From contig JAQWZF010000031.1 in NCBI GenBank assembly GCA_029253585.1, forward strand, positions 62,001 to 126,000: a stretch of DNA of 64,000 nt. Direction: 5' to 3'. The notes under the pieces were generated by a model that searched no databases, was not told where the DNA came from, and was given only the letters and a program-made list of their open reading frames with translations. A program made the position numbers and the translations under genes. The DNA is from Gammaproteobacteria bacterium (GTDB lineage Bacteria; Pseudomonadota; Gammaproteobacteria; Pseudomonadales; Pseudohongiellaceae). This document shows positions 44,690-53,773 of the stretch, piece by piece; position 1 is the first letter of the stretch; each line of letters opens with the position of its first letter.

Positions 44690-46171
44690 ATGACAGCCCT
44701 GCCTGATAATGATGAATATGAAAATGCGCGCCAGAGTCGCGATCCTCGCTTCGATGGGCGTTTCTTCGTGGCTGTGCTGACGACAGGCATCTATTGCCGC
44801 CCTGTGTGTCCGGTGCGAATTCCCAAGAGAGAGAATGTGCAGCTGTATCGCAGCGCCGCAGGTGCCGCCGAGGCCGGCTTTCGGCCTTGCCTGCGCTGTC
44901 GCCCGGAGTCTTCGCCAGGCACGCCAGCGTGGATAGGCGCTTCCTACAAGGTGTCAAAGGCCCTGCATCTGATTGCGCGGGGTAATCTGGACGGCAGCTC
45001 GGTAGAGGCCTTGGCAGGGCAGTTATCCATAGGTTCCCGGCAGCTGAGCAGACTGTTTCAGCAGCATGTTGGAGCCTCTCCCGTCGCCGTTGCGCAGACG
45101 CAGAGGCTGCACTTTGCAAAAAAGCTTCTCGATGAAACGAACTTGCCTCTGGCCCAGGTCTGTTTCGCCGCCGGATTTGGCAGCCTGCGTCGCTTCAATG
45201 CGGTATTTCAGTCAACCTATGCAAGAACGCCGAAGCAATTGCGCAAGGGCAGGCGGGGTTCGAAGCAGTTACACGGTGAGGGTATTGAAGTTCGGCTAGC
45301 CTATCGACCGCCCTTGGACTGGCGATCGATGCTGGCGTATCTGGACTACCGCAAGATTCCCGGGGTGGAAACTATCGATCTGCAGGACAATGCCTACTCT
45401 CGAACAATAGCCATAGGCGAAAGCGTGGGCGATATCTGCGTCGTGTTCTCGGAGAAGGAGCACGCGGCGATTCTGCATATAAATTTTCCAGATACGCACC
45501 ATCTCTATCATATTGTTGAAAAGGTTCGCCTGCTGTTTGATTTGAAGGCGGATAGCGAAGAGATAGAGCGTTTTCTAAGCAGGGATCCCTTGTTGAAAAA
45601 AATCATCGCAAAAAACCCGGGCACGCGAGTTACCGGTTGCTGGGATGGTCTGGAAGTAACGGTAAGAGCGATTTTGGGGCAGCAGGTAACCGTGAAGGCT
45701 GCGACGACTCTGGCAGGCAGGGTGGCCGAGAGGCATGGCGAGAGCTATAGCTGTTCGTCTGCGCATTTAAACCGCATTTTTCCTTCGGCTAAGACGCTTG
45801 GCGAGGCAGACCTGGACGGTCTGGGTATCGTGGGGCAGCGAATAGCGGCAATCAAAGCCGCAGCGGTAATGATTGGAAGCAAGGAGATCGATTTTACTGG
45901 CGCGGAGGAAACAGAAGAATTCGTATCGCGGGTCTGTGAAATAAAAGGAATAGGTGATTGGACGGCGCACTACATAGCATTGCGTGTATTGAGTGACCCA
46001 AATGCCTTCCCGTATTCAGACCTCATTCTGCGCCGCGCCGCTACCAGCAATCAAGAAACACTCTCGCCAAAGGCTTTGTTAGGCAGGGCTGAGGTATGGC
46101 GGCCCTGGCGCGCCTACGCTGTGATTCTTTTGTGGAAGCACTATCAACAAACTATGCGTAAAACTAAATAA
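44690..46171 (+). CDS. Ada metal-binding/AraC-HTH - AlkA glycosylase fusion
   Basis: 493 residues in three parts. The N-terminal Ada domain has the four zinc cysteines, including the methyl-acceptor type: Cys36 and Cys40 (YCRPVC), Cys67 and Cys70 (CLRC). An AraC-type HTH follows, with VCFAAGFGSLRRFNAVF as the recognition region. The C-terminal half is an AlkA glycosylase with HhH (EIKGIGDWTAHYIA) and the catalytic Asp in FPYSDLILRRA. Such fusions sense methylphosphotriesters, activate alkylation-repair genes, and excise alkylated purines. Ogt follows after 46 bases, with a GGTGA/TCACC hairpin in the gap. Confidence 0.92.
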   Translation: MTALPDNDEYENARQSRDPRFDGRFFVAVLTTGIYCRPVCPVRIPKRENVQLYRSAAGAAEAGFRPCLRCRPESSPGTPAWIGASYKVSKALHLIARGNLDGSSVEALAGQLSIGSRQLSRLFQQHVGASPVAVAQTQRLHFAKKLLDETNLPLAQVCFAAGFGSLRRFNAVFQSTYARTPKQLRKGRRGSKQLHGEGIEVRLAYRPPLDWRSMLAYLDYRKIPGVETIDLQDNAYSRTIAIGESVGDICVVFSEKEHAAILHINFPDTHHLYHIVEKVRLLFDLKADSEEIERFLSRDPLLKKIIAKNPGTRVTGCWDGLEVTVRAILGQQVTVKAATTLAGRVAERHGESYSCSSAHLNRIFPSAKTLGEADLDGLGIVGQRIAAIKAAAVMIGSKEIDFTGAEETEEFVSRVCEIKGIGDWTAHYIALRVLSDPNAFPYSDLILRRAATSNQETLSPKALLGRAEVWRPWRAYAVILLWKHYQQTMRKTK

Positions 46172-46217
46172 TACCTGGTGAAAATTCACCCTAGCTTGTA
46201 ATCAGAAGGTAATTAAC

Positions 46218-46718
46218 ATGGCCACATACTACCACTATCACAACACTCCGATTGGCGAGCTGCTATTGGCGGGCGATGGCGAGCTTCTTTGCCTATTGGG
46301 TTTTCCAAGTGGAAAAATGCAGCGCCGCCATGATATCGATTGGACGCTCGATGCCAATCCATTCAAAGAAGCCTGTCGGCAGCTGGATAGCTATTTTGCT
46401 GGAGAACTTGTGCAGTTTGATCTGCCGCTTCAGCCTAGTGGCACCTCCTTTCAGGAATCGGTCTGGCGGGCGTTGAGAGAGATTCCTTACGGTGAAACCT
46501 GGAGTTACGGTCAGCTAGCGGCTCATATTGGCAAGCCAAAGGCGTCGAGGGCGGTGGGAGCTGCGAATGGAGTGAACCCGATTCCGGTAATTATTCCCTG
46601 TCATCGAGTAATCGGCAGTTCGGGCAAGCTAACTGGATTCGGCGGCGGCATTGAGACCAAGCAATTTCTATTGGGGCTGGAGAAGGAGAGGGCGGCGCCT
46701 GGTTTCAACTTTTCCTAG
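46218..46718 (+). CDS. ogt: Methylated-DNA--protein-cysteine methyltransferase
   Basis: 166 residues. The active-site PCHR motif is IIPCHRVIG with acceptor Cys128. The HTH region is YGETWSYGQLAAHIGKPKASR-like with the Arg finger, and FGGGIETKQFLL closes the fold. It removes methyl groups from O6-methylguanine in a suicide reaction. Together with the upstream Ada-AlkA gene it makes an adaptive-response pair. A ribosome site (AGAAGG) precedes the ATG. Confidence 0.93.
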   Translation: MATYYHYHNTPIGELLLAGDGELLCLLGFPSGKMQRRHDIDWTLDANPFKEACRQLDSYFAGELVQFDLPLQPSGTSFQESVWRALREIPYGETWSYGQLAAHIGKPKASRAVGAANGVNPIPVIIPCHRVIGSSGKLTGFGGGIETKQFLLGLEKERAAPGFNFS

Positions 46719-46841
46719 GGCCGGTTAGTGGCTTTTCGAGGAACTTTAGATACGGGCTCTTGTCTAGATTGTCAGGTGCCCTACTTACTAGGTGCGCCAG
46801 ATAGCTTGGTTTGCAGGCGTAAATTGAATAAGAGCGAGTAG

Positions 46842-47783
46842 ATGAACTTTGCCGATGACATAGCCTTGGGCAAGCTTTCCCGGGCTGACCTCAATGCTAT
46901 TAGCAATGATAAGGCTCTCCTCGTTCGGCCATCGCAAAAAGTTAGCAGCTCTCCAAGTCTACAGCTCAGTTTCGCGATTTCTGCGTCGTTCCATTTTGCT
47001 CTGGCGGCGACGCTCTTATTTCGTGTGGCAGGCGAGGTTGATGTTGTTAAAGAGGCGCTGCCCCCCGTATTGCAGATAGCCTTTGTTCCTGCCAATTCCC
47101 TGCTTAGTCCGCAAGAGGAAGCCGCGGTCACCGAGCCGGCACCGGCAATTTCTCTGGGTCAAAGTGTTTCCATACCGGCTGCTGTGCCAGAGCCGCCACC
47201 GCAAAGTTCGGAGGCTGATCGTCCGAGTATTGCCGAAACAGAGATAGCCGAACCGAGAGAAATAGCAAGCCCGCCATCTTTGCCTGCCGAAATAATTGCA
47301 CTACCATCGGTGGAATCGGTGCGGCGCGTATTGAGCGATGTTCAACGTGCTGAGACTTCGCAGTTCTACAGTTATAACTGCAATAAACTAGAAAGAGAGA
47401 AAGAGTTTTCACGATGCACCCCACTTGATGATCGTAACTACGCAGAAATTTCCAGCAATTCCGTGAGTGAATTTTATAGGCCGGCAGTTGAAGTTAGTCG
47501 TTCGCGTCAGACTGTTACGACCTTGGCGCGTCACAGTGATAGTGTCGCTGGCCGGCTAGCACTTAACAACCTTCCTCCGAGTCTCTCGGCTTATGTAATG
47601 GAAGAAATAGAGCTAAGTATAGAAACGTATTCGAATACGTCCAGTCGGACCGCTGGGCATATGAGCGCGATGGTAGACAAGAGTGCGGCTGGCGAAATGG
47701 CACGACGAATTTCTGCGCCCTGGGTGCAACAACAATCCGCGGTATTGCAAGCTCGAAAAGCAAGCGATAGAGTCGACGATTAG
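46842..47783 (+). CDS. TonB-like single-pass protein with a non-TonB C-terminus
   Basis: 313 residues. After a 40-residue cytoplasmic N-terminus there is one membrane helix (about 41-62) containing Ser47 and His51 in the SxxxH spacing that TonB uses to couple to ExbB/ExbD. A proline-, alanine- and glutamate-rich stretch follows (EPAPAISLGQSVSIPAAVPE), as in the TonB linker. The C-terminal 150 residues contain two Cys (YNCNK and SRCTP) and a polar, strand-poor region that does not match the TonB CTD. No exbB/exbD or receptor gene is nearby. The gene is isolated, 120 bases after ogt. I do not recognise a family; the energy-coupling role is inferred from the helix and linker. Confidence 0.65.
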   Translation: MNFADDIALGKLSRADLNAISNDKALLVRPSQKVSSSPSLQLSFAISASFHFALAATLLFRVAGEVDVVKEALPPVLQIAFVPANSLLSPQEEAAVTEPAPAISLGQSVSIPAAVPEPPPQSSEADRPSIAETEIAEPREIASPPSLPAEIIALPSVESVRRVLSDVQRAETSQFYSYNCNKLEREKEFSRCTPLDDRNYAEISSNSVSEFYRPAVEVSRSRQTVTTLARHSDSVAGRLALNNLPPSLSAYVMEEIELSIETYSNTSSRTAGHMSAMVDKSAAGEMARRISAPWVQQQSAVLQARKASDRVDD

Positions 47784-48291
47784 TTTAGGAGTTATATGTA
47801 ATAACTTCAGGGTATTCATGCTGACTTCGGATGAATTCACGAAGTGTTTGTCGCTGGGTGCAAACCCTCTGATTCTCAGTATCGAATTGTAGACTATCTT
47901 TATGGCGCCCTTAAACGGACTTGGAGATCTCAATTAAGACTATGAGAATCTCCCGGGCGAGTTTTATAATGCTAGCTCTTTTTTCAGGTATTCATCCAAT
48001 GAAGTCTTTTCTTCTCATCAAAGCTAAGGCCTGAAACTTAAATTGCGTGTTTGCTAATGCTGTACAGATAGTATCGATAATGCCGCATTCAGTTCTTCGT
48101 ATAGATAGCATCAACTCTTGTAGCTACTCGTCTCGCCGCTTTCTCTCGCGCTTTTGGCCGCTTTGTAGCCAGTTAGTAGCAATCTGCTAAACTGTTCGGA
48201 TGTAGTCTGCCCGCGTCACTCCTTCAGCTCCTCTAAGCTCTCGTTGCATAGGATTTTGTGACGCCGACCACTTAGTTCTATGGAAATTTGA
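47784..48291. other. 508-base gene-free region
   Basis: No ORF with coding character, tRNA-like fold or strong hairpin is visible. The sequence contains ATTCAT repeated in both orientations near 47815-47840 (one inverted pair around CGGATGAATTC). It presumably carries the promoter of the MATE gene. Confidence 0.4.
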
Positions 48292-49695
48292 ATGACATTA
48301 CAAAAATTTAAAAGCGGCTGGGGACTGTTTAAACAGGCGATGGCTGGCGATGGCGACATTGACTATACACAGGGCTCTATTGGTCGTGTGACGCTGCTAT
48401 TGGCTATACCGATGATTCTAGAGATGGCGATGGAGTCGGTGTTTGCTGTAGTAGACATTTTCTTCGTCGCGGGCCTGGGAACCGCTGCCGTGGCGACCGT
48501 GGGCTTAACAGAGGCAATGATTACGCTGCTGTATGCCGTGGCCATCGGGCTGAGTATGGCTACCACAGCTTTGATCGCTAGGCGTATCGGTGAGAAAGAG
48601 CCGGCGGCAGCTGCGCTCGCAGCAGGACAGGCGATCTGGGTAGGCATGATTATTTCAGTGCTGGTGGGCCTGGTTGGAATCTTCTTTGCACGAAACATTC
48701 TCCTGTTGATGGGGGCTGACGAGCTTGTGCTAGAAACAGGAGAGACCTATACGCGAATTATGTTCGGTAGCTGTTTTACGATTGTCTTTCTGTTTTTGAT
48801 TAATGCGATATTTCGTGGGGCGGGGGATGCGAGCCTTGCAATGCGCGCGCTTACTCTGGCGAATTGTATCAACATAGTACTCGACCCTTGTTTGATCTAC
48901 GGTTACGGCCCGTTTCCTGAATTGGGATTGAATGGGGCGGCGATTGCCACCAACATCGGCCGAGGGATTGGTATGCTATATGGGCTCTACTATCTCTGTG
49001 GAGGTGGTGGAAGAATTCGATTGCATGTCAGCAATCTGCGGCTTCAGTTAGACGTGGTTTTTTCTATTATCCGAATCTCTATTGGGGGCGTTTCTCAGTT
49101 TCTGGTATCCACTGCAAGTTGGATTTTCCTGATGCAAATAGTCTCGGGTTTTGGCAGTGAGGCGGTTGCCGGCTATACGATTGCGGTGCGTATCGTCATG
49201 TTTAGTATTCTGCCTGCCTGGGGCTTGAGTAATGCGGCGGCCACCTTAGTTGGTCAGAACCTGGGTGCGGACTTACCGGAGCGCGCAGAGGAATCTGTGT
49301 GGCAGATCGTAAAATACAATGCCATGTACATGGCCTTTGCTTCACTAGTGATGCTTCTGTTTACTCGATCGATCGTTAGCGTGTTTACTGATGAGTCTGT
49401 CGTCATCGACTATGCGGTGCAGTGTCTTACTATATTCGCGGCTGCATTTATTGCATGGGGTGCAGGGATGGCGATTATTCAGGCCTTTAATGGTGCTGGA
49501 GATACGATGACGCCGACCTGGATTAACATATTCTGCTTCTGGGTCGTGCAGGTGCCGCTGGCCTATTTTCTGGCGCTGACTCTGGGGTTCGGGCCGGTTG
49601 GTGTTTTCTGGGCGGTGTTTGCGTCGGATATCCTCACTGGTATAGTAGGCTACCTTGCGTTTCGGCGCGGGAAATGGAAAGACAGAGTAGTCTAG
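48292..49695 (+). CDS. MATE-family efflux transporter
   Basis: 467 residues with twelve predicted helices in two similar halves. N-terminal half: MILEMAMESVFAVVDIFFVA and FRGAGDASLAMRALTLANCI; C-terminal half: GFGSEAVAGYTIAVRIVMF and AFNGAGDTMTPTWINIF. The paired RGAGD/NGAGD elements mark the NorM-like group. It exports cationic drugs or metabolites with sodium or protons. Substrate is unknown. Confidence 0.9.
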   Translation: MTLQKFKSGWGLFKQAMAGDGDIDYTQGSIGRVTLLLAIPMILEMAMESVFAVVDIFFVAGLGTAAVATVGLTEAMITLLYAVAIGLSMATTALIARRIGEKEPAAAALAAGQAIWVGMIISVLVGLVGIFFARNILLLMGADELVLETGETYTRIMFGSCFTIVFLFLINAIFRGAGDASLAMRALTLANCINIVLDPCLIYGYGPFPELGLNGAAIATNIGRGIGMLYGLYYLCGGGGRIRLHVSNLRLQLDVVFSIIRISIGGVSQFLVSTASWIFLMQIVSGFGSEAVAGYTIAVRIVMFSILPAWGLSNAAATLVGQNLGADLPERAEESVWQIVKYNAMYMAFASLVMLLFTRSIVSVFTDESVVIDYAVQCLTIFAAAFIAWGAGMAIIQAFNGAGDTMTPTWINIFCFWVVQVPLAYFLALTLGFGPVGVFWAVFASDILTGIVGYLAFRRGKWKDRVV

Positions 49696-49734
49696 CGTTT
49701 CCAGCCTATTGATCCTTTACTAAGAATTGAGTGT

Positions 49735-50703
49735 ATGCAGAGCAGTCAGCAACAGATAATTTCTCACGTGCAGCAATGGTTGCATAGCGGCAGGCCGGTG
49801 TGGTTATGCACGATAATGAAAACCTGGGGGTCTTCCCCCCGCCCTATAGGTGCCATGATGGCCTGCACCATGGATGGTGAGTTGGTGGGGTCTATTTCGG
49901 GCGGCTGTATCGAAGAAGACTTCTTGGAGCAACTGAGGGACGGCAGTCTAAAGGCGCAATACGACGAAGAGTCAAAGCCCTTTCTCGTAAAGTACGGAGT
50001 GACAGCTGAGGAGCAGGCGCGGCTTAAACTTCCCTGCGGTGGACAGTTACATGTGCTTCTGGAATATATAGATAGCACCAAAGTGAATGTCGACGTGTTT
50101 CAACGGCTGGCAGTGGATTTAGAAAATCACAATCGAGTGAGTCGTATTGTCGACCTGAATAACGGAGTCATTTCAGCTGCGGCAGAAAGTAGCGAGGAAG
50201 CGGTTGTGATCGAAGGCTCGCGGATGACCCATAGCCTCAGCCCAATGTACCGTTTGCTAATTCTAGGTGCGGGAGATGTGGCGAAATTTGTAGCCGAGAT
50301 GGCAATAGCTCTCGAGTATGATGTAACCCTGTGTGATCCACGGCCGAATTATTTGGACAATTGGCATGTGGCGGGTGTTGAGACTACTGCGCAACTTCCT
50401 GATGATGTCGTGCGTGAGCGATTTAGCAACCCCTATAGCGGTATTATAGCGCTGGCTCACGACCCAAGAGTGGATGATATGGCATTGATGGAGGCATTGA
50501 AGACGAATGCATTCTATATTGGCGCGATGGGGTCGGTAAAAACGTCGGCGGCAAGACGCGAAAGGTTGCCTGAGTTAGGCCTAAATGACGAAGAGATTTC
50601 TCGTCTGCATGCGCCAATAGGTTTTCAAATTAATAGTAAGACCCCGGCAGAAATTGCGATTGCAGTCATGGCAGAGGTTACCGCGGTTAGGTATCAGAAG
50701 TAG
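49735..50703 (+). CDS. XdhC-family molybdenum cofactor maturation protein
   Basis: 322 residues in two domains. The XdhC_CoxI domain has WGSSPRPIGAMM and SISGGCIEEDF; the C-terminal Rossmann domain has LILGAGDVAKFV and CDPRPNYL. These proteins load or sulfurate the molybdenum cofactor for xanthine dehydrogenase and related enzymes. No molybdenum enzyme gene is in this window, so its client is elsewhere. A strong terminator follows. Confidence 0.9.
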   Translation: MQSSQQQIISHVQQWLHSGRPVWLCTIMKTWGSSPRPIGAMMACTMDGELVGSISGGCIEEDFLEQLRDGSLKAQYDEESKPFLVKYGVTAEEQARLKLPCGGQLHVLLEYIDSTKVNVDVFQRLAVDLENHNRVSRIVDLNNGVISAAAESSEEAVVIEGSRMTHSLSPMYRLLILGAGDVAKFVAEMAIALEYDVTLCDPRPNYLDNWHVAGVETTAQLPDDVVRERFSNPYSGIIALAHDPRVDDMALMEALKTNAFYIGAMGSVKTSAARRERLPELGLNDEEISRLHAPIGFQINSKTPAEIAIAVMAEVTAVRYQK

Positions 50704-50741
50704 AGCGTCGGTATTTACGTTTCAGTGAAGTAAAAAGAATC

Positions 50742-50773
50742 GAAAAAAAAGGTAGCCGTGGCTACCTTTTTTG
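50742..50773. terminator. Bidirectional rho-independent terminator
   Basis: AAAAAAAAGGTAGCC-GT-GGCTACCTTTTTT: a perfect seven-pair stem with a two-base loop, flanked by A8 and T6. It closes the xdhC-type gene and, on the other strand, the secreted protein at 50820. Confidence 0.92.
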
Positions 50774-50819
50774 TTTTTGTCTTTTTGTTTTCCCTGTTTC
50801 TTATCTCTATGTCGTATCG

Positions 50820-51848
50820 CTACTGTTCTATAGCGCGCTCGACACCGTCTCTCTCCATAGCCTCTAGTCTTCTAGCGCCAGCGAGTATGCCAATGATGCC
50901 GTAGTTGCCTTCGTGGCAAGCGTATTCGTATACGGGCTCATCCATGCGTGAGAGAGGGTAGGCACCTGACCACTGTGCGCTATATACAGTAGGGTCATCT
51001 ACGGTAAAGCCGTAGATGATTTTGTTGTTCGCGCCGCGTTTGAAAGTTTCTATAACGGTTAGGTTTTCAGTAGGTGCTCCGCGATAGGTGATCCAGGGAT
51101 TGTAATTCTTGGTCTCTACCACTAGCGTGTCGCCTTCCCAGCGTCCAATCGAATCACCCATCCACTTCTGGTGTACCTCGCCGGCTGGGTTTCTTTCGTC
51201 GGCAATCTTGATGATTCTTGAGTCGTGAGCCATTTCGACGATGATGTTTACATACCCAGGTGACTGCACGATCTGCATATGGCTGTTATACATTACCGGG
51301 GTCATAACCGGCCCCGATGAGTTACCGAAGGCTACCAGACAGCGCTCTCCAAGGCCGCGACCTTCCGGGCCTGCATTTCTATCAGGTCGATTCGCTCGTA
51401 ACTCCTGCATTTTTTCTCTAAAACCCGCTACTCGCTCGGGGATACGACCATTCGGTGGATCGATGATGGCCGATGTTCGAAATTCGCCGTCGATCGTAGG
51501 CAGGAACATGCCGCGGTCTGTCCAGAATAGGTCGTAGTTACCCACCGGAGGCAGGGCTTCGAGTGCGGGAGCGGGGCGATTGGGGTCTAAGGGCTCGTTG
51601 TCTTCTTCTACCGCTTGCTGAGCCTGCTTTTCCAAGAGCGTGGCTTCTTCTTCGGTATAGGCTTGTTTTGTGCCTAATTCGCTAGGCCGCTCGAAGGGCA
51701 TTACTGTGGCGTTCTTCCAGTTCCCTTGCAGGTCGGGTACGCCCCATTCGGTATAGGGTGTCTGAAATTCTTGCCCAAAACTAGCACTAGCCAGGCTTAG
51801 CGTAATGCTGGCTGAAAGAACGGATAGTAAAGAAATTCGCGGCTCCAT
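50820..51848 (-). CDS. Secreted protein of unknown function, PDLQGNW family, copy 2
   Basis: 342 residues with a signal peptide (ending near SASFGQ). It is related to the protein at 12648 through shared blocks in the same order: PDLQGNW, QIVQSPGYVN, MGDSIGRWEGDTLV, VETKNYNPW, and DDPTVYSAQW. It is longer by an acidic, Gln-rich segment after PDLQGNW (EEATLLEKQAQQAVEE) and a proline-rich NRPDRNAG region. The strongly AT-rich spacer upstream (51880-51935) is a likely promoter region. Function is unknown. Confidence 0.75.
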   Translation of the reverse strand: MEPRISLLSVLSASITLSLASASFGQEFQTPYTEWGVPDLQGNWKNATVMPFERPSELGTKQAYTEEEATLLEKQAQQAVEEDNEPLDPNRPAPALEALPPVGNYDLFWTDRGMFLPTIDGEFRTSAIIDPPNGRIPERVAGFREKMQELRANRPDRNAGPEGRGLGERCLVAFGNSSGPVMTPVMYNSHMQIVQSPGYVNIIVEMAHDSRIIKIADERNPAGEVHQKWMGDSIGRWEGDTLVVETKNYNPWITYRGAPTENLTVIETFKRGANNKIIYGFTVDDPTVYSAQWSGAYPLSRMDEPVYEYACHEGNYGIIGILAGARRLEAMERDGVERAIEQ

Positions 51849-52041
51849 ACCTTGTCTCCATATTAAGTAACATATGAGCTATGTTCTTTAATATATTGTT
51901 ATATATTGATAATTATATTAATTTATGGTTTTGCTATGGGTAATTATAAAACAGCTTCCCAGCCCTGTGCGTCATGAATTGTGACAGCTTCTGCGGGCAG
52001 TCTCCAGCCTCTAGGGAGCTGCAAACAGAAGCTAGCTCTGC

Positions 52042-53493
52042 CTAGGAAGCTGCCTTAGCCAAGCCAGACCAGGGGGCGGCGATTTCTAGATCAGCGGCCA
52101 GCCTCAGCAATACTGCGTCGTTACCCCAGGCGGCAGTAAACATGGCGCCCACCGGCAGGTTCTCTGTTGATGTCGCTATAGGGACAGACATGGATGGCTG
52201 GCCGGTACCGTTGGCGAGAGCGGTAATTCCGCTATAGGACTTGAATCTGCCACCGTAGCTTGCCAAATCTTCGCTATTCATATCCAGCCAGCCCAGTTTT
52301 GCAGGCACCTTGTTCAATACTGGTTGGATAATGACGTCATATTGCTGATGAAAGTCCCGCATCTGCCTCTCTGCGGCTAGCAGGCTTTCTCTGGCCTGCA
52401 GATGATCGACGGCGCTAACCGCCGCGCCGCGTGAGGCCATGGCTAGAGTCGAGGCCTCGAGAGGGCAGTCCTTCAGTTCTAGCTGTAACGCCTCTGCGCG
52501 CTTTGCCACAGACTTATAGATGAAGGTATTGATTAGGCGCGACATGGCTTTGCCGGCGATGGCATGATCAATCGGGTGCGCAGCTTCCTCTACACGGTGA
52601 CCCAGAGACTCGCAGAGCCTCGCTGCCTGTTTCACGGCTAGCAGGCACTCTTCGTCGATAGTTTCGCCGGTGGGGTGTTCATATTGCACAGCAATGCGCA
52701 GTTTCTTCCCGCCAGAGGGATCTTCTGCCAGGGTATCGAAGAAGGAATCTGGGCTAACTGGCAAAGGATATAAATGTGGGCTATGTAGTTTGACGACGTC
52801 GAGGAACGCGGCACTATCGCGCACACTGCGGCTGACCACGTGTTCCACGCTCATGCCTTCCCAGGACTCGGTATGTGTATCTTCAACTGCCGTTAGACCG
52901 CGGCTGGGCTTGAGGCCAAACAGGCCGCAGCAAGAGGCGGGAATACGTATTGATCCACCTCCGTCACTGGCGTGTGCTACCGGGACTATGCCAGCCGCCA
53001 CGGCGGCCACCGCGCCGCCGCTGGATCCCCCGGTGGAATAGTCTAGATTCCAGGGGTTGCGACAGGGTCCATTGGCTGCTGACTCGGTAGTAAGCGTGAG
53101 TCCAAATTCCGGTGTGTTGGTTTTTCCAACTATGGGCAGGCCAGCTTCAACATACTTTGCAACGATGTTGGAATGCTTGTTCGAGATATAATTCTCGAAG
53201 AGCCTGCTGCCATAACTTGTCCCCAGGTCTTTAACCTCGGCGAGGTCTTTAATTAAGAACGGAACCCCGGCGACCCTGCTTTTCTCGAATAGGGCGGGCT
53301 GCTCATCTAGGTCCCTGGCCTGCACTAGAGCCTGCTCGAAGTTCTCAAACACGATAGCGTTTATGCTGGGGTTGATCTCGATGGAGCGATTGATCGATGC
53401 TTCCGTCAGTTCTGCGCTGGTGAAATCTTTGTTTCGGATTCCCTCAGCCGCAGCAATAGCGTCGAGCTTTTTGTAGTCAGAATAATCAAGCAT
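52042..53493 (-). CDS. Amidase (amidase-signature family)
   Basis: 483 residues with the Ser-cisSer-Lys triad: Lys82 (FLIKDLAEV), Ser157 (GGSSGG) and Ser181 ([10 protein letters not shown]). The FGLKPSRG block follows. Members hydrolyse carboxylic amides in the cytoplasm; GatA is excluded by the lack of GatB/GatC neighbours and by sequence. It lies 20 bases downstream of the pilU remnant and pyrB on the same strand. Confidence 0.88.
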   Translation of the reverse strand: MLDYSDYKKLDAIAAAEGIRNKDFTSAELTEASINRSIEINPSINAIVFENFEQALVQARDLDEQPALFEKSRVAGVPFLIKDLAEVKDLGTSYGSRLFENYISNKHSNIVAKYVEAGLPIVGKTNTPEFGLTLTTESAANGPCRNPWNLDYSTGGSSGGAVAAVAAGIVPVAHASDGGGSIRIPASCCGLFGLKPSRGLTAVEDTHTESWEGMSVEHVVSRSVRDSAAFLDVVKLHSPHLYPLPVSPDSFFDTLAEDPSGGKKLRIAVQYEHPTGETIDEECLLAVKQAARLCESLGHRVEEAAHPIDHAIAGKAMSRLINTFIYKSVAKRAEALQLELKDCPLEASTLAMASRGAAVSAVDHLQARESLLAAERQMRDFHQQYDVIIQPVLNKVPAKLGWLDMNSEDLASYGGRFKSYSGITALANGTGQPSMSVPIATSTENLPVGAMFTAAWGNDAVLLRLAADLEIAAPWSGLAKAAS

Positions 53494-53513
53494 GGTTGAG
53501 TAGGGTATCCCGT

Positions 53514-53729
53514 TTAAAAAATTCTATCGTTATCGTCGTCGGACTGAACTAGCGACAAACCGCCTGCGTCTTCATCAGCGTCGATATCGGTCTGGTCAGC
53601 ACCCTTGCCTTCGGACAACTGAATGCGCAGCCGCAGGTTGTTCTTGGAGTCGGCATTCTTTAAGGCTTCTTCGTAGCTGATCTTTCCGCTCTTAAAGAGG
53701 TCATAGAGTGCGGAGTCGAAGGTCTTCAT
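53514..53729 (-). pseudogene. pilU: C-terminal remnant of a type IV pilus retraction ATPase (PilU)
   Basis: The 71-residue frame (MKTFDSALYDLFKSGKISYE, then EALKNADSKNNLRLRIQL) matches the very end of PilU, where the family has GMKTFDQALFDLY and EDALRNADS. The in-frame upstream codons add EKSEQQG before it, also as in PilU, but homology stops about 15 codons further on, next to the pyrB stop. The whole ATPase core (about 320 residues with Walker A and His box) is missing. A deletion joining the 3' end of pilU to the pyrB region is the simplest explanation. The acidic tail (DIDADEDAGG) is open to the stop. Whether this fragment is expressed is unknown. Confidence 0.8.
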
Positions 53730-53773
53730 GCCTTGCTGTTCGCTCTTCTCCTGTGAATCCTGTCGTTGGATTA

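Noticed and set aside
47613-47933. Minus-strand ORF of 106 codons
   Set aside because: It largely overlaps the TonB-like gene and has no motif or ribosome site.
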